In this document: positions 12,861-24,275 of the stretch, one piece after another
How positions within the stretch are numbered: position 1 is the stretch's first letter
How the letters are laid out: each line of letters opens with the position of its first letter
From: Alitta virens
Lineage: Eukaryota > Annelida > Polychaeta > Phyllodocida > Nereididae
Assembly (NCBI GenBank): GCA_932294295.1
Contig: OW028576.1
Span: 27,473,227-27,537,226 of the forward strand
Length of the DNA: 64,000 nt
Direction of reading: 5' to 3'
Notes under the pieces: generated by a model
Databases searched by the model: none
What the model was told of the DNA's origin: nothing
What the model saw: the letters and a program-made list of their open reading frames with translations, nothing else
Position numbers and translations under genes: made by a program

Positions 12861-14008
12861 GAGAGTCCATGGTCTGTTCAGTCCACAGAGACATGCTATT
12901 ATGTATCTGTCTTGCTAAGGGCAACATCATAGGAGCATCGTCGCTTCATTAATACAATTGAATAAAACTGAAATATAAACCATTTTCTTTCAAAATCTAC
13001 TTTTAAAAATTTCATCCGTAAATTATATTAATCTTAAAATGACTGAAAAGTTTAAGGTGATGACATAATTTTGTAACATTATGCAATTCTCTGATAGATA
13101 GCAACGAATTATATTCATGACTTTTTACATACTACATGAAAATGCATTGAACATAAGCGACTTCAAGGTGAAATACGTGGGATATGTGGTATATTTTAAT
13201 ATTCCCTCACTTTTGGACAACTTGGAATCAGAATTCATTGGCTAACGCCGCTCACCAATCTGTCCATTCTTGGGGAATATGAAAATATACCACATACCCA
13301 TTGAGTCTTATTATAATAGTTTACACAATACAGTTTGATTTATGTAGAGATGAATATTCATAGTTTGTTACTTTCACCCTTGACATCCTACTACATGTCA
13401 ATTGCTTTCCCTGGAGCACAAACCAGCTTCACATGAATTCACGTTCATTCATTTTTTATCATTATGGTGCCAAAAGATGGTCATATTTAAGTGATGCATT
13501 GACTTTAGCTAATACCACTTGATACTAATTATTAGAAGATTGATGTTGCACAGTAGCTGTCTAACATTGCAGAAATAATTACAAAGTTAGCATTACGAAA
13601 TTTGCCAGTGTTGAGCCAACTTTGCCATATCATTGGGCCAATGGCAAAAACAACTGATTTGGCAAGATGCTAGTGCATGCCAGTTTTTGCAATCAATATG
13701 TGTGGACATTGCTGTTGTGGTATCAGGATTGATTCACAGCATTGTGTCCTAATGGAACAGCTGTTGAAAAGGAGATGTTTCACATTATTGCCCATTGCAC
13801 CTGTACCCCAGAATAATGACAAACCCGGGTGCTGGTTCATCACAAAATCATTGTTGTGGGTTTCCTAGTTTTGCTAGAAAGTAATTATGTAAATGAATTG
13901 TCCATTACCAGAGTGAACATCAATATATTCACGTTTACAAATGACATAAACTTTTGTGAAAAATATTCAGGTGTTGGCTGGCACAACTGCTTTGCACTGA
14001 CTGCTGTA

Positions 14009-17000
14009 ATGGCACACTTTGAAGTTCTGTGTATTTGCCTGTATTTGGGCACCAACCTGTTTGGTAAGTGACTTTATTTTAAACTTCTGTGGTGTCATGT
14101 ATGCAATGTTATTACAAAGTCAGGGTTCTCTTTAGCATTAGCCACATAGCATTATGCTAATCCAATAGCCATGTGGCTAATCTGATTTTGTAGTTAATCA
14201 TTTGTGGCAAATTTTCAGATGACCATTTGCTGTACAATCTATCCAACCGTGGCTATTCATTTTCAAAGTTGGGAGAGATCCCTGCAAAGTGTAAGCATGA
14301 TTCGTAAAGTTGCTGTACCAATATTTGCATTTGTAATACTCCATGTAGCAAGGTGTCTCCCAGTCCTTCTCATGGCAAGTCGGGTAACAGTGGTACCACT
14401 TATGCTGAAAACATCAAACTTTCGTGGCCAACAAATAAAACATGCTGTTGATTATCTGGTCAAAATCAAGTATTAAAGAAATTAAATCTGTTGCTATTTA
14501 CTTGATGGAATTACTGATTTTATTCTTACTGGATTTTGGTAAGTTTTATTGTATTTGCCTTTATTTCAAAATTTCTGGAGAAGTGCTTTTAAGATACTTT
14601 TATTTTGTAGTTTCAGGCCAGGATGACGATCATGAGTTACGACTGCTGAATCATCTTTTTAAGGATTATAATCGATTCGCCTTACCTGTCAAAGGCTCAG
14701 GGAACAAGGTTCATGTTGCTGTTGACTGCATTCCTATCCTCATTGACAACCTGGTAATATTTTGCATTACTTTAAGTATGATGGTTTTGACTGTCTGCAA
14801 TGTTTAACCAACAATAATTTGCAAAGTATCAGATTAAAGGTGCTTCTTATAGGTATCAATAGTCATAAAAACCAGTGAGATGGTCAATGAAATGCCATTG
14901 GACAATCCTGTCAATCAGTTTTCTTAAATTACAGATGAATTAACAGTTCTTCTCCAAACACATTAATTATTTTCCAATAATTTTGTAATATCCATTTCAT
15001 AAATATAAGCTGTTGATAATATTCACCTGTGTTTCAGAATGAAAAGCAACAAATGTTACAGATGTTTCTGTGGCTAGATCAGGTAAGTCAAACAACAGTT
15101 TTGTCTATTTTTTTTTCAAGTTGTTCACTATTCATTGCAGGTGTACTTATCTAAATATATGGACTGATAGCTCCCTCTATTGGTACCGCAGTTTTACATT
15201 ACAATTACAAATTCATGAAATTAAAGCAACGAACAGTTTTAGGCTTAAGCGTTTGTATGACCTCTCTTCTTAAATTACCTGAACCTGTTAAAATCCTAAA
15301 AGTGACTGAATACTTTTTAGTTAGACTGTACAGGTAATAATAAAACAAAATAAAAATTACTCAGATGGTCAAGTGTAGGGGGGTCCTGAGATGGATCCTT
15401 AGACTAAACAGTTAGTAAGTACTCTTTGAAAAAAAAAACAATGCTACGTGGTGCCTATGGCAAATAACAGACACTGTAAATGGAGTAAATATCCAGAGAC
15501 TGAAGAGTGACCTTTATCTCTTCAATTCACCTGTATGTCGGTCTCAAGCAGCTGATCAGGTCCACTGATCAAGCCTGAACACAGTGGTATTGAGAATTAT
15601 GTTACAATTAAGGATGTGTTAATATGTACGTTGGCTTATTTTTAGTCATGGACAGATGAAAGGTTGACCTGGAATGAAACCGAGTATGGTGACAAAAAAT
15701 TCATCTTACTGCATCAACAAGACATTTGGGCTCCTAATATGGCTGTTGAGAACAGGTATGTTGATAGTATCTAACATAACTAGAGCCTCTTTCATGACAT
15801 TACAGTTCACTGTGTAGATTCATCTATGTCTGTTTGACATATTATCCAAGTGAGATTCAAAACCCTGTATAGATATAAGAAAATTTTCTCATCTTGAGCA
15901 TTTAGCTATATCTCAAAATTTGTAGTTTCTGTTGACAGTTTTAATTTTGAGGAGACTGACCCATACATGAACAAGGCTTTGAGATATAGCAGAAAGCTTT
16001 AACTGAGAACATTTTTTATGTCTGTTCAAGGATTAGTCACATGGATTGCATTACATGAGTATTTTTTTAATTGTTGAATTGAATATCCTGTATTTGTCTG
16101 GAAATGTGAATCATTTCATTTCCAGTGTTGACAAAATGCATACGGAGATAACAAAAGGTGACTTTTTGGCAAAAGTGTCTTCAAATGGTCGTGTTTACAT
16201 TTCTACAGCCGGAAAGACAATTACCGCATGCTCCCTCGATGTGACATACTTTCCGTTTGATCTTCACAAGTGCGTCATTAAATTTTCGAACTGGATTTAC
16301 ACGTCTAACTACATCCGTCTATTTAACAAATCCTATGATCTCGATGTAAGCTACTACGCGGAGAATTCACAGTGGAATCTGAAGCACAGCTACATGTCAT
16401 TGCAGTTGGACTTCTATGATGGCAAAGTTTATGAAATGATCTTTGTAACTTTAAGTAAATTGTAATTCATTCTACTCATACATTAGAGTGGTGCATGCTT
16501 TATCCTGAAAAGCATTTATGCATAGATGGAAAACCACTAAATACATACAAAATTATTTTGTAATTTTAAATAAATTTAAATACATTTTTCTCAATGAGAT
16601 TTTCTAGTGCTGCATCCTTATATTCTAAGAAGTATTATTCATAATTGCAAAACCAGCAAAATACATAATATCACATTTTTGCATTTATCTAACTGAAACT
16701 AAGGTATACGATGCCTTCCTTAGACATCCAAATAATGTAATTTCATAGACACTCCAGATAATATTTTCACATCAGTAAGACATAGGACAGTCAGTTTGAT
16801 GTTTGACCTGATCTGGCTTACTATCCAAGGTGACCATACTACTGCAATGATAAAAGTAATAGTTCAGTTCAGTTTAGTTCATTTTTATTAGCTTGACACG
16901 TGTTAATACATCCAGGCTATTGCAGGCATACGAGTCATGAATAACACTTAAAACAATATAACAAATACAGTGGAAAAAGCAACAGAGTTGTACAAATTAG

Positions 17001-17940
17001 TAAGAACTAAAACTAGTTATACAGCATAGACTGACGCTTAGAAAGATATAAACTATATTATACAAACTAAAAGTTCCTTACAACTTCCAAGTTGCTTACA
17101 ACTTCATAGGTAGCTTGTAATTTGTGCCTTAATATAACAAGACTATGTTTCTGGCCAGTAGTTAGTAACCAGAAAATATCAATTATGGCAATAAACATAA
17201 TGCAATTATTTATCTAAGTGTTGAATGTTAAATTATCACTTTCTTTATTACCCCCAGTACTACAGAGGAAGCCAATGTACTACATGCTTATCTTTGTGGT
17301 TCCGAGCGCAGTTCTTGCGACGATGAGCAACCTGATGTTCTTCCTTCCATCTGAATCTGGAGCACGTATTTGTCTCGGCATCACAGTTCATCTGTCATAT
17401 TCTGTTTTCCAGTTCATGATAATGGATAAGATCCCTGACAACTCTGACAGCATCCCTATACTCAGTAAGAATAATTGTTGATATGCATGTCACACATTGA
17501 CGATTTAATGCATACTTTGTATTGGTATATACATTCACCATATTTGCATTTTTGTTGCAGGCATATATCTATTAATACTGATGGTTATGTCCTCCCTAAT
17601 TCTGGCCGTAAGTGTCACTGTCCTAAACAAGTACTACAACTGCACAAGGCCATTACCGAGATGGTTGGAACGATTAACACGAGAGGGCAGTGCTGATTAC
17701 CTCGAAGATGAAACAGTAACTGAGACTCAAACACAAAGTAACGGACATGTTGTTGATGACAGTAGGAAGAAATTATCAAAGAGAGTGACTGAAAATTCAG
17801 ACTATCATCAAGAGCAATGGAAGAAAGCTCTTGCTAAGTTAGATAAAGTCCTGTTTTATGTGTTTTTTACAATGAGTGTACTTCTCTTCATTGTTGTATT
17901 TATTGCAATCCGTGTATTGTCATCTCAGGAACCGTTTTAA
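14009..17940 (+). CDS. Nicotinic acetylcholine receptor-like subunit, gene 2 (altered M2 pore)
   Basis: Seven exons join in frame: 14009-14063, 14617-14753, 15038-15082, 15646-15755, 16126-16454, 17258-17464, 17561-17940, giving 420 aa. The layout is the same as gene 1: signal peptide, loop D Trp76, Cys-loop C151-C165, four membrane segments and a short M3-M4 loop. Loop C has no CC pair. M2 differs from all sister genes and from the usual cation-channel pattern. Glu at -1' is Ala261 (SGARICLGITVHLSYSV), with Cys at 2', His at 8' and Tyr at 11', while Leu 9' is kept. Loop A reads WAPNMAVEN. Intron 5 carries an inserted repeat at about 16870-17060. The frame is fully open with good splice sites, so it is probably expressed, but its permeation should differ from that of gene 1. 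Confidence 0.88.
16870..17060. mobile_element. Short interspersed insertion in intron 5 of gene 2
   Basis: A block beginning TTCAGTTCAGTTTAGTTCAT and ending near GATATAAACTATATTATAC is absent from intron 5 of gene 1, where the flanking sequence is continuous near 7735-7760. The T-rich start suggests the tail of a retroposed element in minus orientation. The family is not recognised. Confidence 0.45.
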
Positions 17941-18059
17941 GGATAAGCCATCTATATATGCACTAATCTTCCAAACTCCACTCGGCAAAGATTGATGGCA
18001 CTATTGGTAGGATCCTCCTTCATAGCAGCAGCAGAAAGTGAACTGAACTAAACTGTATA

Positions 18060-18480
18060 TATATATTTATTTTATTTATTTATCTTTATTGACATGTGGT
18101 TTTACATTACAACAATACAAACATCATACGTGGAAAAATAAACCACCCAGCCTCATAAGGGCTTATATGTCACTCCATTTCAGTTCTTAAATACAAGACG
18201 TCTAAATAACAAAAAGTAACTGTTTCCTTATTTCCATAGCTTTCAGTTAAAAGTTAGCCAATTGTACCTGATTTTCGTTATTAATAAACGCAAATTTTTC
18301 AAAGTCATCATACTCATCAAAATTACTATTAATGTAACTAATATTATTATACAGACTAGTTCTTATATCATTATAGGCATTACATACATATAGTGCATGA
18401 AATTCATCTTCTATATTATTTGTAACGGCTAGATTTCCATCAATGATATAATATCAAGGCTCAGCAGTTTTTATAAAGCT
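18060..18480 (-). mobile_element. Possible LINE 3' end fragment, minus orientation
   Basis: An AT-rich block with TTTATCTTTATTGACATGTG and CCTCATAAGGGCTTA resembles the reversed 3' end of a non-LTR retrotransposon. It is absent after genes 1 and 3. No open frame is kept. Confidence 0.35.
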
Positions 18481-18919
18481 AATGCATTTCTGCAAAAATG
18501 AGTGAACAATTTCATCCTGTGGGCAACTTAGTCACAGTGTTGGGTTGCCGTTATTTTATCTCATCATTAATAATGAATAACCATCAAACAGCTAAATATT
18601 AATTGTTTTACATCTGAAACTGCAAGGTCATAACAGTGATATATTGACTTCCTTCTTAAAAGTATTGGTTGATAAAAATCCTTTATTTGCAACCTGAAGC
18701 AACCAGAAAGATTGATGTTCACAACTGATAATCAGTTAATTTAATGCATATGCTATGCAATTGGTGTATTACTGTTTCTTCTAGTAAGCTTTTATTCAAT
18801 TTGTTTGAATTTTATTATTGTACTGCAGTTAAATGTTGTACTAAAATGTCTCTTCTACATATGACACTTCATTGCTATGTGGCTACTACAGTCAGAAAGA
18901 AGAAACTAGATATTGTCAT

Positions 18920-19460
18920 AGCCACCTGATAAGATTAAACTGTGTGACAATTTATCATTACAATTATTCAACACAGAAGGAGAGACAGGCTGAAAATATA
19001 GGAGAACAGTATCGAGAATGGACAAGCTTAAAGTTCTGTTACTTGATTCACTGTCAAATGACAGACTACAGCATTAGAGGGTCACACAATGGAGTGATTA
19101 ACGGGCACTAACAATATTTCTGTCACTTCCTGTTCCTGTGTCAAAATTCTTTAATTCTTTTCTAATATCTTGTTCGGAAGCTACTACAATAGGTCCCCAA
19201 ACAAGGCTATGTGGTGGCACAACACTACACCCTTTTCACACTGCAGCCATGTTGGCATTTTTGCCTCACTGATCACATTTTATATGTGATATATTATGAC
19301 ATGTGACCTACCATGGCCAGTCTACTGATGACGTCAATATACATATAGCTGATTACAAAGAGAGGTCAATGAGGTTCATACAGTGAGTGAGCGCAGCATT
19401 CTAGGGCATGTGTGATGTCAAAGAAGGGAAGGATGTAACACTAATAACAGGGCTTTTCAG
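18920..19460. repeat. Intergenic block paralogous to 37745-38350
   Basis: Downstream of gene 2. Shared landmarks include CAGCATTAGAGGGTCACACAATGGAGTGA, which lies after the gene in both copies (19070 and 37905), and a left-end copy of the CACCCTTTTCACAC MITE (19228 and 38055). It shows that the duplicated unit extended past the gene's 3' end. Confidence 0.65.
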
Positions 19461-19621
19461 AAGCCTCATGTAGTGACCTATAGTCAGGGAGCAATAACAC
19501 TTACGTGGGAATTTTGTGAGCCATGTTGGCAATCTGGGAAATGTGTCGGACTAGAGTTATGGGTCATTAAAATTAGGCCTCAAAAGAAGAAGAAAAAGTG
19601 GCACGATCTGGCCATAAATAG

Positions 19622-19823
19622 TGTAACGGACCGTGCCACAAGGTGGCTACAGTGCCTTGACCAGTTGCAAGACATAGACCACAAGTGGAAGCCTGGTCTA
19701 TGAGCATGCTCAGTGCCAAACAATAGACTCATGACAGTTGATGATTATACTTTGAATGGTTCAGACCTAAGGTGAATAAACCCCATACCAACATGTGTAA
19801 ATTTGTTACAGTGGTGGCAGCGG
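19622..19823 (+). mobile_element. Short LTR (189 bp) with adjacent primer-binding-site-like motif
   Basis: An LTR-like block from TGTAACGGACC at 19622 to TTTGTTACA at 19810 has the inverted ends TGTAAC/GTTACA. It is followed at once by GTGGTGGCAGCGG, a motif typical just after the 5' LTR of Gypsy-type (Mag-like) elements. A purine-rich run, GAGGAGGGGGAGG, lies at about 19991-20003. No gag or pol frame follows, so it is a remnant. Confidence 0.5.
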
Positions 19824-20620
19824 TTAAACTTCTTTGTGCCCCCAGGAAGACTGGGAAGTTTCTTTTCTTGGTTTTTCAGTGTTTTGCATATATTAGCTTT
19901 TTTTTTTGATGTTGCACATGTGACTTTTCTTGGCTATTGTCTGATAGACGCTCATGTGTGCAGTGAAGTGGCTTTCTTCTCATTTAAAATGAGGAGGGGG
20001 AGGCCCGGCAACCTTTGTGTAGGCTTTTAAAAAATTACATATGGATTTGCATTGAGTTGCATTGATTTTGTGGAATTTCTACCAAAATTAAGGGGGTCAC
20101 ATGTTTTGTCAGCATGCAGCGGCCATATTGAATGAATCAGCTAATACTGAAGATCCAAGTGTCAATGACCTCACAACTGACATTACCAGAAGTAATCTCT
20201 TGCAGCTGGTTTCAATGAGCAGATTAAATTCCTACAATTTTACAGCCAACCAAAACTTCAATTAATTGGAAATTATTATTGTTAACTTTGGCAAAGTTGA
20301 CACTGTCTACACACGTACCAGACTTAGACTTAAGGGAATTGATTCGTCAGCCTAAAGAAGACCAAGATGACCAGAACATCATCTCCTGGGCAGTTGGTTA
20401 AACTATTCAATTGTATATTTGCTTTATAGTCACATTGTCATCATTCAAGATGTTTTCGGTCAACATTCATACTTATATGTACTGTATCATTTGATAGGGA
20501 TCAGCCAGAGAACTTGCATTCTCCAACATCAGATTGTTAAGAGGGCGACATGGCAACTTCAAGGCAGCTTGGGCCACGGAACACGTTTACTCTGGCCATC
20601 ACCATCAATCTTCACAGAGC

Positions 20621-20752
20621 GCTCGTAGATCTCTCGTAGATCGCCTGTAGATCGCTCGTAGCTCGCCTGTAGATCGCCTGTAAATCGCTCATAGATCACT
20701 CGTATATTGCTTGTAGATCGCTCATAGATCGCTCGTAGATCACCTGTACAGT
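20621..20752. repeat. 11-bp tandem repeat, about 12 units
   Basis: Consecutive degenerate 11-mers of the form GCTCGTAGATC or GCCTGTAGATC run without interruption. There is no spacer, so it is not a CRISPR array. It resembles the subterminal arrays of the Harbinger-like elements and may be the end of a decayed one. Confidence 0.85.
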
Positions 20753-22408
20753 TTTATGTTTTTATATTTTCTGCAATGTACATTCATTTTTTGTTATGTT
20801 TTTATTTGCCACAATCAAGCATCTTTGTTTGTTCTGTTTTTGTTGCAAATAAATGATTAATGTTATAAACAGTATTAATTTTTCAACTGCAGTTCATTTT
20901 TCAAATCATTCTAATGAAACAGGTTGTTCAAATCGTTGATAGAAATAAAGGAAATTGTTAGAATTGTCATTTTAATGAACATAATGATTATGTTTTGCAA
21001 GAGAAAATAATTGGCAAGTGAACTGTATTTCACTGAAGTGTATGTAAACGCTTTGGCCAATTTCAGGTATAGGGAGTGTAAAGGACAGCTAGACAGGATA
21101 CATTGTGCAGAGCCCTGTGTTGGCCATTAGGGTTTGAGGTCCTCACCCAGTGTTACCAAATAATACATAGAAATATTGGAATAGAATAGCAGATGAACCT
21201 CAGTAATTTTCTAGATTATCTTCATTTATTGTTGGATTATTTTGTTAATATTCGTAAAATTTAGCTTCAAGGGAAAATGATCATGATTTGCGATTACTCA
21301 ATCATCTTTTTAAGGACCATAGGTTGCCAGAACTACAATCCTGCCCCCCTCATTCATAATTTGGTAAGTCATCACATAACAATCAATAAGTCTCACCCTT
21401 ACAAATATCGATTCCATTATAGTCTGCAGTGTCTAACAAAAACAAAAGACAATATTTATTGTGCAATGTCCTAGCCAAAGCTACCCATTGACATTAAATT
21501 ATTATTATAGTTTGCACAAAAAAGTGTCTGAATAATAATATCTGGTCTAATAAGTGCTAAGGTAGATGAAACTTCATGGTTTATAGCATAAGTTTTAAAT
21601 TCATCTGATTTACTTTTTCTTCAGAAGGAAAAGCAACAACTCCTATAAATGTTTGCATCGGTAGATCGAGTAAGTCTAACATTTTTCTTATTTGTCAGTA
21701 AAACTATGCACAAAGGAACTTCAAGTAAATGAATGTCAGGCAGATGAAGAAGTACCGAGGCTCCCTGCCTTAAACAACAGAAATGTACTTAACTCCATAG
21801 TCATAACTAGAGAGTTGGTATTGAAGAAGATCTCCAAACTCAAAACAGGAAAATCGCGGGGCCCTGACAACATATTACCAGGTCTACTTAAGGAAGTGGC
21901 ATCTTCAAGACATCTCTCCGCACAGCCAAGCTACCTTTCGTTTGGAAGACTGGTAACATCAGTGCCCTAATATACAAAAAGAGTCTCTGTGATAACCAGA
22001 GTGTGTTTGACAAGTATCATTCGAAAAATGATGTAATCTTTAATAAGAGATGCTATGATGAAATTTATGAATGAAAATGACCTATACAGCGACTCACCAT
22101 ATGGATTTCTCCCTGGGCGATCCACAGTCCTCCAAATCCTCAATGGTTTGGACAGATAGACCGAGGCCCTAGACCATGGACATAACATCAAAACCATTAA
22201 CATGGACATCAAAAAGGCTTTTGACTCAGTGCCCCATCGCCGATTGATACAGAAACTCCAACAGTATGGTTTCAAAGTAGAATTATTAGATTGGCAAATG
22301 GATTTTCTGGTGGGAAGAACACAAAGAGTGATGATCTATTTACAGTTACGAGTGGTATACCGCAAGGTCCAGTACTAGGTCCACTGCTTTTCGTCATATA
22401 TGTCACCG

Positions 22409-24275
22409 AATACAGGTCGAAACGTCCGAAAACCGAAACGTCCGAGTCCGAAATGTCCGAAAAATTTTCTATTTTTTTTAATTTTGCTAATGTTTTCTTG
22501 GCTGAAAGCACACAATGTTAGTGTGACAGATGAATAAAATATACACAAAAATAACAATGAAGTACTTTAATGTACAGCTATTTTTTATTAGATGAACAAC
22601 ATTTAGTACTGAAACACCTAAGTAACAAAATAAATATATAAATAAATCATCTCCAGCAGGTCAATTTGGTGTCATCTGTACATGGGACATCCTTCTAAGC
22701 AGTTGGGTAATTGATAAGATTTCCTGCTCATAGTCATCCCACAACTGCATTATTTTTACTTGATAGTTTGCATAGGTTGTTCTTTGGTACCTTCGCAAAT
22801 TGCCATCGCTGACCAGGTGCATCTGAAATCAGAACTGCTCTGTTTCTTGAGGGATGCACTTTGCAGTTCCTGCAAAGCCATGGAAAAGATCCACCTCTGT
22901 GTACTAAGTCGTACATTTTTTTAGATACCCCTGGAAATAAAGAATTTTTATTAAAATATATAAAGTTTAAAATATGTATCTATGTTGCATATCTTTGATT
23001 ATTACAAATTGAGTATACATTTTCCCTGCTAGGGACATGTTTAAATAAGAATTAAAGGGTTACCCTCATAACTTACATTAAGCATAAAGAGTATCACATT
23101 GCTTGCTTAATTATTAATATTAACGCTAAAAGTGGTCTTAAAACTAACAGCTTTAACAAATTAGGCTACATAAATAACCTGAGTTCATTGATGGGAATAA
23201 TTTTTAAACCACATTTAATGTCTCTGACAATGATTTATTCAAAGACCTAAAATAATAACACATTTATTTAAATATGTCTAAATAATAATTAAGTCCAATA
23301 TTAACAAAATGGAGATAAGTATCTTGAGATAAATATAAATGTATCAAGAATGCTTTTAATGAATATTGGCAGTGGATATATAAAATCATAAATATTGACA
23401 CCCATACAAAGTAATTAAAACTAAAAACTTACCAGATCTACAGGCTCTGTATTGCCACCGATGACATTGGTCACAAGCCATAGCTTCATCAGCATCTTGA
23501 AATATGCAGCTGCATACAATACAGGTGTGACGAACAGCTCTTCTCGACTTCCTCTCTTTTGGCATTGTCTCTTGTGCAGTCCAAAGTGGAATGTGTATGT
23601 GAATCCATCATGGTCTCTTTATACTTAGAAATATTAACTAAATTGCAATAAAATTCCAGAGAGTGATCAATCATATTGCACATTTATTTAAACACAAAAC
23701 CGTTATATTAATTGCAATCAGGAGTTTTTTTATTTATATATTCCCTTATTCCCTAATCCACCACAATTGGATATTCCCAACCCTGTTAAGTTCAATTGAT
23801 GGGGATTATATTTCATAAACAGTCGATTAAAGTCAATATTTATATTTATATATATACCAATTCCTTAGATTTTTAGCATTCAGAATCTGTCTCAATTGTC
23901 CAGAAATGTTAACTAGAAGTGGAGTTATTAATTTTTCATTTCATCGACGGGGGTACGGCCGACGGACGGCAGGGGGCCCAGGTGCATTGCCGGCCTCCGA
24001 AACGTCCGACTGGTGCGGTCAGCTTTAACTTTAATTAAAAGCACTAAAAAGAGGTCTTGCTCATCAAATATTATTTTAAACTACAGAGAGATCTTGTATG
24101 TAAAAGAAATTAAATGAATTTATAAAAAACTATTGCTTAAAAGTACATAAAAAAACCAAAAAAAAAAATTTTGTACGTTTCGGACACTTTTCATACATTT
24201 AGGGAATCAGACGTTTAGGGAATCGGACGTTACGGGTCTGGACGTCTCGGTTTTCGGACGTTTCGACCTGATACC
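22409..24275. mobile_element. DNA transposon inserted in the LINE, with AGGTCGAAACGTCCG inverted ends
   Basis: The left end carries AGGTCGAAACGTCCGAAAAC and the right end the complement, GTTTTCGGACGTTTCGACCT. The flanks share ATGTCAC(C/T)G (22400-22408 and 24276-24284), which suggests a target duplication of 7-9 bp. Further CGGACGT-type motifs repeat just inside both ends. The minus strand encodes a spliced PHD-finger-like protein. No transposase was recognised, so the superfamily is open. Confidence 0.75.
22734..23565 (-). CDS. PHD-finger-like protein of the inserted DNA transposon
   Basis: Two exons on the minus strand, 23565-23433 and 22930-22734, are joined by a GTAAG donor and a TTTCCAG acceptor, giving about 109 aa in frame. 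Zinc-binding spacing is that of a PHD finger: C15-x2-C18, C31-x2-C34, C42, C64-x2-C67, with CDQCHRW matching the usual CDxCxxW. The histidine normally two residues after that Trp is Tyr39. The seven Cys are split 5+2 across the intron. An alternative third-exon frame (acceptor TTCTGATTTCAG near 22828) would give a different C-terminus ending RRMSHVQMTPN near 22663. PHD fingers usually bind histone tails; a role in transposition or targeting here is inference. Confidence 0.5.

Larger units (their letters stand above)
10985..13960. other. Intergenic DNA upstream of gene 2
   Basis: Paralogous to about 3090-4870 and 29040-30460, with two insertions: a SINE at about 11390-11645 and a MITE at about 12130-12860. 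No host gene is seen. Confidence 0.6.

Noticed and set aside
20621..20752. CRISPR array
   Set aside because: Units abut with no spacers, and the host is a eukaryote.
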